Shown here: one piece after another, positions 44,406-51,515 of the stretch
How the letters are laid out: the number at the start of each line of letters is the position of its first letter
Position numbering within the stretch: position 1 is the stretch's first letter
From: an uncultured Collinsella sp.
GTDB lineage: Bacteria; Actinomycetota; Coriobacteriia; Coriobacteriales; Coriobacteriaceae
Direction of reading: 5' to 3'
NCBI GenBank assembly: GCA_959019775.1
Contig: CAUEPS010000002.1
Coordinates: 1 to 64,000, forward strand
Length of the DNA stretch: 64,000 nucleotides
Notes under the pieces: model-generated
Databases searched by the model: none
What the model was told of the DNA's origin: nothing
Seen by the model: the letters and a program-made list of their open reading frames with translations, nothing else
Program-made: the position numbers and the translations under genes

Positions 44406-44623
44406 GTCTCGATCTGTAACATCTAGACGGTTTTTGAACCTCTTCCTGTTACAGATTTAGACAAACAGGTGGGCGTCCCAGAAAGATCTAAATCTGTAAC
44501 ATCTAGCAGCCAAAATCTTCTCCAGTTGTTACAGATTGAGACAACCAAGTGGGGCCCGCCAGCAAAATCTCAATCTGTAACAGGTAGCCGTCCAAATCGG
44601 TTCCAGATGTTACAGATTGAGAT
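44406..44623. repeat. Array of six alternating 16-base motifs (TGTTACAGATTKAGAC)
   Basis: Motif in forward or reverse orientation at 44406-44421 (-), 44447-44462 (+), 44485-44501 (-), 44527-44542 (+), 44567-44582 (-) and 44608-44623 (+), spaced about 40 bases. Adjacent +/- pairs form perfect 15-bp hairpins (44447 with 44501; 44527 with 44582). The loops are alike (AACAGGTGGG, AACCAAGTGGGG). Fills the divergent gap between prfC and the GntR gene. Confidence 0.85.
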
Positions 44624-44668
44624 GAATGAACGCGCTGACAATCCGAATTTGTCTCTTGTGCAACTGTG

Positions 44669-44710
44669 CATAGTGTATATATACTGTGTTTACCGGTTAT
44701 ATACACGTGT
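44669..44710 (+). promoter_or_regulatory. Promoter/operator of the GntR-ABC operon
   Basis: AGTGTATATATACT and TTATATACACG form imperfect symmetry around TGTGTTTACCGG, 24-65 bases before the GTG. YtrA-type GntR proteins bind such AGTGTA/TACACT dyads, so autoregulation is likely. TATATA could also serve as -10. Confidence 0.5.
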
Positions 44711-44733
44711 AGCCCATCAGCTAAGGAGCCGCT

Positions 44734-45114
44734 GTGGACATCATCCTATCCAATTCGAGCGATAAGCCCATCTACGAACAAATATCCTCGCAGGTCAAAG
44801 CCCAGATCCTTTCGGGAACGCTCGCTGCGGGAGCCAAACTCCCCAGCATCCGTGCACTCGCGAGCGACCTTGGCGTGAGCGTCATCACCACCAAGCGCGC
44901 CTACGCCGACCTGGAGCAGCTCGGTTTTATCTGCACCGTGCAGGGCAAGGGCTGTTTTGTCGCCGAGGGCAACCAGGAGCTCTTGCGCGAAAACCAGCTC
45001 TGCCATATCGAAGAGCTACTTGCGAAAGCGGCAAGCCAAGTCGAAACCCTGGGCGTCACACGCGACAAGCTGCACGAGATGCTCGACCTGGTAGCCCCCG
45101 AAACCATGCAGTAG
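44734..45114 (+). CDS. GntR-family regulator, YtrA subfamily
   Basis: 126 residues: winged HTH (residues 1-70: SDKPIYEQISSQVKAQIL, LPSIRALASDLGVSVITTKR) followed by only a short C-terminal helix pair, as in YtrA-type regulators. GTG at 44734 with AAGGAG upstream. It heads an operon with an ABC ATPase (23 bases downstream) and a permease. YtrA-type repressors usually control exactly such ABC exporters and respond to cell-wall or lipid-II-binding antibiotics or other stress. Confidence 0.9.
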   Translation: MDIILSNSSDKPIYEQISSQVKAQILSGTLAAGAKLPSIRALASDLGVSVITTKRAYADLEQLGFICTVQGKGCFVAEGNQELLRENQLCHIEELLAKAASQVETLGVTRDKLHEMLDLVAPETMQ

Positions 45115-45137
45115 CCATCTGCAAGAAAGGCTATACC

Positions 45138-46019
45138 ATGCAGAACTTGCTAGAACTCAAAGGTATCTCACGCCGTGTGAGCGACCGCTTTTCACTACGC
45201 GATGTCACGCTCGCCGTGGAGCCCGGCCAGATTGTTGGCTTTGTGGGCGCAAACGGCGCCGGCAAAACCACGACGATTCGCGCCGCGCTTGGGCTTATAA
45301 AGCTCGATGCCGGCGAAGTGCACCTGTTTGGGCAGCACTGTGGCGCCGACGCGCCCGATGAAGCGCAGCGCTGCTTGCACACTCGTGTCGGCCTCGTGCT
45401 GGACACATGCCCCTTCCCTTCCACACTCAAGGTGACCGAAGTTGAGGCACTCGTAAGCCCGGCGTACCCCACCTGGAGCCACGACACCTTCGCCAGCCTC
45501 ATCGACCGATTTGGCCTCGATCCCAAGACAAAGGTCAAGGACCTCTCCCGCGGCATGGGCATGAAGCTGCAGCTTGCCTGCGCGCTCAGCCACCAGGCCA
45601 AGCTGCTCGTTTTGGACGAAGCCACCGCGGGGCTTGATCCCATGGCACGCGAGGAGCTGCTTGATGAGCTGCTTGCCTTTGTCGCCGACGGCCAGCACAG
45701 CGTGCTGCTCTCGAGCCACATTACGTCTGACCTCGATCGCGCCGCCGACCGCGTCATCTGCATCGATAACGGCTCGATTGTGTTTGATCTGCCGCGCGAG
45801 GACATTACCGACCGAGCTGGCATCGCCCACTGTACCCAAGCACAGGCCGCCGAGCTTATGGCTTGCGTCGAAGGTGCCCGTGCCGCCCGCCACGCCTACA
45901 GCGTGGACGTACTCGTGCCCAACCGTCGCGAAACGCTCGAGGCCTTCCCAGAGATTCCCTGCGATCGGACAACCATTGATGACTATCTTCGCCTCATGCT
46001 GAAAGGGGCTTCGAAATGA
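45138..46019 (+). CDS. ABC transporter ATP-binding protein
   Basis: 293 residues. Walker A GANGAGKTT (37-45), signature LSRGMGMKLQ, Walker B LLVLDEATAGLD, H-loop SSHITSD, and a C-terminal extension of about 70 residues. The degenerate signature LSRGM is typical of YtrB/BcrA-like exporters. Stop overlaps the permease start (ATGA), so the pair is coupled. With the permease it forms an exporter of unknown substrate under the GntR regulator. Confidence 0.92.
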   Translation: MQNLLELKGISRRVSDRFSLRDVTLAVEPGQIVGFVGANGAGKTTTIRAALGLIKLDAGEVHLFGQHCGADAPDEAQRCLHTRVGLVLDTCPFPSTLKVTEVEALVSPAYPTWSHDTFASLIDRFGLDPKTKVKDLSRGMGMKLQLACALSHQAKLLVLDEATAGLDPMAREELLDELLAFVADGQHSVLLSSHITSDLDRAADRVICIDNGSIVFDLPREDITDRAGIAHCTQAQAAELMACVEGARAARHAYSVDVLVPNRRETLEAFPEIPCDRTTIDDYLRLMLKGASK

Positions 46020-46714
46020 AACGCGCCTTTATGTCCGAGCTCGCCATCGTTCGCACGCTTATCCCGAGCATCGCGGGCGTCAGCCTGTTCATCTTCGTCG
46101 TGCTAACCCTTGCCAACGCGTCGGATGGCGATTCCGGCATGAGCGCCGGCGCCTGCGCGGTCAGCGCCATGTCGCCCATCATATTCATGAACTCACTGGC
46201 CGGTTTCGACAATCAAAACGGTTGGGAGCGCTATCGCGCAACGCTGCCTCTTTCTCGTAAAGACATCATCTGCGCACGCTACCTGAGCATCATTGTCTTT
46301 TCGGCTGTCATGGCGTGCGCCGCCGCGCTTCTGAGCGTCGTCTCCTTCCCGCTCTTCAACAGCGCGGGTATTCCGTTGACGGGACAGATCGTCTTTGAGA
46401 TTGCAATAGCCTCGGCAGCATCGATGCTCATCTCCCTCATGATGGTGTTTTTAGCACAGCCGCTGTTCTTTCGATTTGGACACATGGAGGCGCTGCGCCT
46501 ATCCGTTGGCCTGTTTGCCCTGCTCGGGTGCCTTGCCATGGCCACGCTGAGCTCCTCCAACCCCATTAGCAACTGGCTCATGTCCATTGCCGGAGCGAAT
46601 CCCGATCCCGCCGTCCTTGGCTGCCTGTGTGCAGGAATTGCCGTACTGGCGCTCGCACTATGCGCAATCAGCTGCACCGTCAGCACCAAGGTTTATCGAG
46701 TACGCGATCTGTAA
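46016..46714 (+). CDS. ABC-2 type permease
   Basis: 232 residues with six hydrophobic segments (IPSIAGVSLFIFVVLTL; AVSAMSPIIFMNSLAGF; YLSIIVFSAVMACAAALLSV and so on). The GWERYRATLPLSRKDIICARYL loop between helices 2 and 3 is typical of ABC-2 transporters of the YtrC/FbpB kind. Starts inside the ATPase stop codon. The last gene of the GntR-ABC operon. Confidence 0.85.
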   Translation: MKRAFMSELAIVRTLIPSIAGVSLFIFVVLTLANASDGDSGMSAGACAVSAMSPIIFMNSLAGFDNQNGWERYRATLPLSRKDIICARYLSIIVFSAVMACAAALLSVVSFPLFNSAGIPLTGQIVFEIAIASAASMLISLMMVFLAQPLFFRFGHMEALRLSVGLFALLGCLAMATLSSSNPISNWLMSIAGANPDPAVLGCLCAGIAVLALALCAISCTVSTKVYRVRDL

Positions 46715-46838
46715 TCGACGGCTAAAAAAGCTTAGGTGGTACCCCGCTTATTTTTTCAACGAAACGAGGCGGCATAGCGTCACCACCGCCCTTCACAGCA
46801 GGCCGTCTAGCTCTTGGCAACCAAAAAGACACCGTCAG

Positions 46839-47030
46839 CATATCGAAGGTGAATACTTTTCCGAGAAGTGAACGAGTAAAAACAGCGCCCTGTAGCATCG
46901 ACATTTTTAGGGACTCAATTCCTGCGGTTTTTGTCTAAGAATCCTGCAGTTTTGTTCGAAAAAAGTGTGCATGTTCCAGGGGTCCAGATTTACTCGTTCA
47001 CTTCGCGGAAAACCATTCACCTTCGATTCG
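46839..47030. repeat. MITE-like element with 39-bp inverted ends
   Basis: Arms 46842-46880 and 46989-47027 match at 36 of 39 bases. Similarity continues inward, giving mirrored 66-base segments (46904 leftward, 46965 rightward). The AT-rich centre holds a direct repeat TCCTGC(G/A)GTTTT. No transposase gene. It occupies most of the 450-base gap between the ABC permease and EamA genes; the remainder holds nothing recognisable. Confidence 0.75.
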
Positions 47031-47164
47031 AGCCTTAACCAAATGCCCTCTCGAACTATGGCCCCTGTCTCACCACAGCGATATCAAAGCTTCATGGCGG
47101 GACGGTATCATCGGACGAGCGCCGTAAATCTGGCGCGGTCGTTCTTTGGGGAGGCATTTCACCC

Positions 47165-48040
47165 GTGTCGTGGGTCGCAACAGCATTTGTGTCGGCTTTC
47201 TTTGCCGGCGTCACATCTGTCCTGGCCAAATGCGGCATCAAGCAGACCGACTCCGATGTCGCGACGGCCATTCGCACCTGCGTGGTGCTCGTTTTCGCCT
47301 GGGCAATGGCGGGCATTTCTGGATCCATTGGAACCATCGGCAGCATCGAACCCAGATCTTGGCTCTTTCTCGTCCTCTCGGGACTCGCTACCGGTGCTTC
47401 GTGGATCTGTTACTTTAAGGCGTTGGGCATCGGAGACGTCAATAAGGTCGTACCGGTCGACAAGATGAGTACCGTACTCGCTGCACTGATCGCCATCGTG
47501 CTTTTTGGCGAGACGAGCAACCTTGCGGTTAAGCTCGTGGGAACTGCTGTCATCACCCTCGGCACGTTTTTAATGATCGAGAAGAAGCAGTCTGCCGGAC
47601 CCGAGCAGCAGCAAGACCGGACCTGGCTCGCTTACGCCCTCGGTGCCGCCGTGTTCGCGGCGCTCACGTCCATCCTTGCCAAGGTTGGCATCGAAGGCGT
47701 CGAGTCCAACCTGGCCACGGCAATCCGTACCTGTGTGGTACTGGTTATGACATGGGCAATCGTGGCAGCTAAAGGCAAGATGGGCCAAGCCGTGCACGTA
47801 GACCGCTGCGAACTCGTATTTCTCGCAGCATCGGGCATTGCGACCGGAGCATCGTGGCTGCTCTATTACTACGCCATCGCCACAGGCCAGGTGAGCGTCG
47901 TGGTGCAGATCGACAAACTATCGATTGTCGTATCGGTACTATTTGCGCGCCTGGCATTCAACGAAAAACTCTCACGACGCAGCGCCATCGGTCTCGCTCT
48001 CATCGTCCTGGGCACTGCAGCGCTCGCAGTTTGGAAGTAG
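47165..48040 (+). CDS. EamA/DMT-family transporter
   Basis: 291 residues, two clear EamA repeats that resemble each other strongly: LAKCGIKQTDSDVATAIRTC in the first and LAKVGIEGVESNLATAIRTC in the second, each followed by VVLV and later GLATGASW / GIATGASW. Such near-symmetric halves are typical of this RhaT-like subgroup. Start GTG 47165 with GGGGAGG about 12 bases upstream, a wide spacing, so the start is uncertain. Lies 135 bases after a MITE-like element, which may carry its promoter. Confidence 0.88.
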   Translation: MSWVATAFVSAFFAGVTSVLAKCGIKQTDSDVATAIRTCVVLVFAWAMAGISGSIGTIGSIEPRSWLFLVLSGLATGASWICYFKALGIGDVNKVVPVDKMSTVLAALIAIVLFGETSNLAVKLVGTAVITLGTFLMIEKKQSAGPEQQQDRTWLAYALGAAVFAALTSILAKVGIEGVESNLATAIRTCVVLVMTWAIVAAKGKMGQAVHVDRCELVFLAASGIATGASWLLYYYAIATGQVSVVVQIDKLSIVVSVLFARLAFNEKLSRRSAIGLALIVLGTAALAVWK

Positions 48041-48055
48041 CGCGGCCAGCAGCCG

Positions 48056-48847
48056 CTACATCCTCACACCTGGCTTGGGATGCCTGTACTGACCGTGGGA
48101 TGAGGTGCGCTTACCGTGCGAGATGGCAAATTTGGGACAACAGTGCAGGCAACGAAGGCAGGCTGCGCACTCCGGCTTTGTCCAGACGGGAAGGCCGTCG
48201 CGCATCTCAATCGCCGCCATGGGGCAGCGCTTAGCGCAGAGGCTACACCCGACGCAGCGGCTAGCATCGACGGCAAACTTGCTCGTCTGCTGCATACGCG
48301 GCAGCCCAAACGCATGATACGCGCACGATGCAAACAGGGGCACGCGATGGCGCATCATATTGCCCGTGCGCCGCTCCCGCACCGCCTCGATCACAGCATC
48401 AATCTGCGCCTCAGCAGCCCTATTGATACCCTCAACCTTTTGAGGGTCAGACAGGTCGAAAACAGGCGTCCAGGTATCGGGCATCTTGACGCTCATCGCC
48501 GCATCTAACTCGAGCCCACGCTCGTGCAGCAGATCGCGGGCGAACTTGGCCGATTGCCCGGTCGTCGAACCGTACGTCGAGACATAGAACGTATAGGGGC
48601 GCTCGCCGCCCTTTGCACCGGCAGCAATCGACAGGTCGGCAGTCTTCAAAAACTCGATCATTGGCGTCGGCAAGCCCCAGGCGTATACCGGGGCGACAAA
48701 CCCCAGCCGACAGGGGCCTTCCATCACAGCAAGGTGAAGGATCTCGGCATCAAAGCGCTCAATCGACACAACCTTGTCGTCTGTCGCCGCTGCAATGCGA
48801 CGCGCCACATGTTCGCTGTTCCCCGTCGCGCTAAAGTACAGGATCAT
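48056..48847 (-). CDS. EFR1-family flavodoxin-ferredoxin fusion
   Basis: 263 residues. N-terminal flavodoxin-like domain (FMN loop FSATGNSEHVA, then YAWGLPTPMIEF and YGSTTGQSA) and a C-terminal bacterial ferredoxin with two [4Fe-4S] motifs: CVGCSLCAKRCP and CAACLRCLHCCP. This is the EFR1 architecture. It probably carries low-potential electrons in anaerobic metabolism; the partner is unknown. Monocistronic, converging on the EamA gene with only 15 bases between them. Confidence 0.88.
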   Translation of the reverse strand: MILYFSATGNSEHVARRIAAATDDKVVSIERFDAEILHLAVMEGPCRLGFVAPVYAWGLPTPMIEFLKTADLSIAAGAKGGERPYTFYVSTYGSTTGQSAKFARDLLHERGLELDAAMSVKMPDTWTPVFDLSDPQKVEGINRAAEAQIDAVIEAVRERRTGNMMRHRVPLFASCAYHAFGLPRMQQTSKFAVDASRCVGCSLCAKRCPMAAIEMRDGLPVWTKPECAACLRCLHCCPKFAISHGKRTSSHGQYRHPKPGVRM

Positions 48848-48884
48848 CTCGTGCCCCTCTGGAGTTGACTCGCGATTAACCGTA

Positions 48885-50174
48885 CTACTTGCGCAGCGGC
48901 TTGGGCAGCGGAATGCCGGCGGCGATAACGGCGGCGATGATCATGCAGACGATACCCTTGAGTGGGAAGCACATGAGCAGCAGGCCCACGACCATGACCG
49001 GCTGACGCATGACCGCACCCATCGTCGATGCCGTGCAGACGGCGACGCAAAAGACCGGATCGGCGCCGGTGAGGATGGCAAGGCCGTAGCCCAGGCTTAC
49101 GCCCGAGAAGATAACGGGGAAGAAGTGGCCGCCGCGCCAGCCCAGGTTGATGAGGGCGGGCGTCAGCATGGCCTTAACAAGACCGGTCGCGATAAGCACG
49201 CCAGCGGGAATGGTCAGATAGGTTTCCATGAGCACGTCGGCCTGGGTCTCGCCGGCAAACATGGTGTAGGGCAGGACCGTGCCGCAGATGGCGAGCGCCA
49301 GACCGGCCAGCATGGCCTTGACGACAGGACGCTCCCCTATGGCATGGGCAAGCGCTTCGCTCGCGTGCTCAGAGACAAAGTACAGCCAGCCGCAGATTGT
49401 TCCGATCAACGACAGAGGGACGAGCCAGGTAAGCTCCAAGTTGCCCACCACGGCAGCCTCGAACCTGGGCATGCCCATGCCGCCGCCCATGAGCTGGCCG
49501 AGCAGCAGGTAGGTGCCCAGGCCGCCGGCAATCGCAATGCCGTAGACCACCGTCTTTTGCGCCTTGGGCAGCTTGATCGTGATCTCGTCGGACGCAGAGC
49601 CCTCGTCGCCGTCGGCGCTACCGGCGAGCGGTGCCACAAAGCCAAAGACGGGCGCGGTAAAGAGCGCCGTCAGCGCGGCCTGGGTGCCCAACAGCGTGAG
49701 CTCCCTAAACTCGGCGCCAAAGCGGCGCATGCGGTCGCCAACCCAGCTGCACAGACCCGCGATAACGCCGGTCAGGCCGGCCTCCGGTCCAATACTTCCG
49801 CCAAACAGCAGCGGCAGCAATGCCGCGAGCGAAAGCTTGCCCAGATTGTCGTACGGGTAGCGACCGTCTTGCTTAACCTTAGCCATCACCTGGTTGAGGT
49901 CATCGGTCTTGGTGCCTGTCATCTTTTCGTACAGACCGATTAACAGGCCGCCCAGCAGGCAGACAAAAAACGGGTACGGCAAAAAGCCAAACGGGCCGCT
50001 GGCAAGCTCGGGCGAAGCGACGCCCAGCGCGTGCGGAATCTCGGTCCATAGATAGTCGATGCCGTGCTCCATCGCAAAAAAGAACAGCCAGACCGCGGCA
50101 CCTGCGAACGCACCGGTCACGGCAACGCTAAGTAAAAACAGCGCGCGGTTTTTGGGTTTGGCAAGGTTATCCAT
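48885..50174 (-). CDS. ClC-family chloride channel or transporter
   Basis: 429 residues, a compact ClC without C-terminal CBS domains. The family motif GSIGPEAGLTG is at about 127-137 (usual GREGP region) and NLGWRGGHFFPVIFSG corresponds to the GxFxP ion-binding stretch. The first motif (GSGIP) is not seen. The variant motif is like the divergent actinobacterial/YfeO-type ClCs; selectivity for fluoride or chloride cannot be told. Start at 50174 follows GGGAGG. Overlaps nothing. Confidence 0.83.
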   Translation of the reverse strand: MDNLAKPKNRALFLLSVAVTGAFAGAAVWLFFFAMEHGIDYLWTEIPHALGVASPELASGPFGFLPYPFFVCLLGGLLIGLYEKMTGTKTDDLNQVMAKVKQDGRYPYDNLGKLSLAALLPLLFGGSIGPEAGLTGVIAGLCSWVGDRMRRFGAEFRELTLLGTQAALTALFTAPVFGFVAPLAGSADGDEGSASDEITIKLPKAQKTVVYGIAIAGGLGTYLLLGQLMGGGMGMPRFEAAVVGNLELTWLVPLSLIGTICGWLYFVSEHASEALAHAIGERPVVKAMLAGLALAICGTVLPYTMFAGETQADVLMETYLTIPAGVLIATGLVKAMLTPALINLGWRGGHFFPVIFSGVSLGYGLAILTGADPVFCVAVCTASTMGAVMRQPVMVVGLLLMCFPLKGIVCMIIAAVIAAGIPLPKPLRK

Positions 50175-50299
50175 CGGGTCCTCCCGCGGTCAAAGTCGAC
50201 ATAGTTACGTTTTATTGTAGAGCGAGCGTTGCCCGAACGAGTCAACCGTCTGCGCCGCGAACGGCACCATTGGGAGCCATAGTGGGGCAAGCTCAAGAC

Positions 50300-50833
50300 T
50301 TATCCGTTGATAATCGAGGCAATCTCGCACAAATCGTCGGCAAAGTAGATACCTTGCTGGCGCTGCGGGCTCGATAGGCCCTTATCAATCATGTGCCCGA
50401 GCAGCGCCTTGAGGTCGTTGTAGTAACCGTCCAGGTTATACAGGATGCACGGAGCACTCAGGTGCCCCAACGACACAGCGGACATGACCTCGGCAATCTC
50501 CTCGAGCGTGCCCGTCCCGCCGGGAAAGGCGATGAACACATCGCCGAGCTCAATCATCTTGGCTTTGCGCTCGGCCATATCGCTCGTCACGATAAGGTCG
50601 TCGATACCGTCATGTTGAAACTCGGCCTCGATAAAAAAGCTCGGCTCAACACCCGTCACGTGTCCGCCTGCCTCGAGCACGCTATCGGCGAGCGCGCCCA
50701 TCAGGCCCGATTCGGACCCGCCGTATACCAGCGCGTGCCCGTTGGCGCCAATCCAGTTGCCCAGCTCCTGCACCGCGGGCAGAAACGCCGGGTCATTGCC
50801 AGTGTTGGCACCCAGATACACGGTGATATGCAT
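50300..50833 (-). CDS. LOG-family protein (nucleoside 5'-monophosphate phosphoribohydrolase)
   Basis: 177 residues. GGSESGLMG (39-46), the catalytic-site residues in MAERKAKM (R89) and PGGTGTLEE (104-112) identify the LOG/TIGR00730 family, which releases bases from nucleoside monophosphates, including cytokinin precursors in plants. In bacteria the role is nucleotide salvage or housekeeping. Start at 50833 has a GGGGG-rich site upstream. Same strand as the ion channel gene, whose shifted frame overlaps its first 41 bases. Confidence 0.87.
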   Translation of the reverse strand: MHITVYLGANTGNDPAFLPAVQELGNWIGANGHALVYGGSESGLMGALADSVLEAGGHVTGVEPSFFIEAEFQHDGIDDLIVTSDMAERKAKMIELGDVFIAFPGGTGTLEEIAEVMSAVSLGHLSAPCILYNLDGYYNDLKALLGHMIDKGLSSPQRQQGIYFADDLCEIASIING

Positions 50834-51293
50834 ATTCAGTCCCCCTGTTGTGGCGCGCGACGTTCGTCTTAGCGCTGGCGTCGACGATACTCGCGCACGC
50901 GACGCGAAAGATCGGCAAGCTCGTCGCGATCGAGCTCTTCAAATGCTCCAGATCATCCATAAAGCGTGCCATGGTGTCCTTTTGACGCATCTTGATAAGC
51001 GTATTGCAGTAGTTCACCGCCACGCCCGTGAGCATGGCGATGTAGAAGATGCTGATGACGCTCAGAATGACGGTAATGGCGCGGGCAACCGGTGTCTCGG
51101 CCGGGATGTCGCCAAAGCCGATGGTCGAGACTGTCTCAAAGCTAAACCACAGGCCATCGCCAAACGTGAGGTTCGTGGGCTCGGACAGCCAGACGGCCGT
51201 CGAGCACAGCAAGTAAAAGACGAGGAATAGCTCCGTAATGCGCACGAAGCCCGCCTGGCGTAACACGTCAGCAAGCGTCCTGAGCTTTTTCAT
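50793..51293 (-). CDS. Two-helix potassium channel, apparent frameshift near its C-terminus
   Basis: Ion-channel protein of KcsA type: helix 1 (ITELFLVFYLLCSTAVWL), pore with filter T57-IGFG61 in TVSTIGFGDI, and helix 2 (ITVILSVISIFYIAMLTGVA). As written the frame runs 166 residues and ends in the LOG gene. But around 50937-50945 a one-base shift gives ELDRDELADLSRRVREYRRR and a stop at 50869, a far more natural charged tail that also removes the overlap. So the present C-terminal 48 residues are probably out of frame. The pore is intact. Start at 51293 follows GAAAGGG; the 21-codon extension is unsupported. Confidence 0.75.
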   Translation of the reverse strand: MKKLRTLADVLRQAGFVRITELFLVFYLLCSTAVWLSEPTNLTFGDGLWFSFETVSTIGFGDIPAETPVARAITVILSVISIFYIAMLTGVAVNYCNTLIKMRQKDTMARFMDDLEHLKSSIATSLPIFRVACASIVDASAKTNVARHNRGTEYAYHRVSGCQHWQ

Positions 51294-51362
51294 CGCGACC
51301 CTTTCCACGGACAACCAATCACGTTCGCTCGGTATTGTCCCACGCCTCCCCCGCAAACGGAA

Positions 51363-51446
51363 CTAGTCATCGGGGACGTTCTTAAATGACTAGTCAAACA
51401 AGAACGTCCCCGATGACTAGTCGTTTAAGAACGTCCCCAATGACTA
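51363..51446. repeat. Hairpin repeat, GTCATTGGGGACGTTCTT family (compound copy)
   Basis: Left arm 51363-51383 pairs perfectly over 21 bases with 51400-51420, and a second right arm follows at 51421-51446. So one left and two right arms lie in tandem. In the divergent gap between the channel and hybrid kinase genes. Confidence 0.82.
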
Positions 51447-51515
51447 CCAGCTGCCGGCTGGGCAGGCTGAGCTGGTATCCTTATGCGGTAATGTCTCGAT
51501 TCGTTAGGATTGCAT

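Noticed and set aside
44406..44623. CRISPR-like array
   Set aside because: Motifs alternate in orientation and spacers are not unique equal-length sequences; no cas genes.
46722..46904. 60-codon frame and a similar frame from 46965 in the MITE-like element
   Set aside because: They consist of the inverted-repeat arms plus unrelated extensions and have no ribosome binding site.
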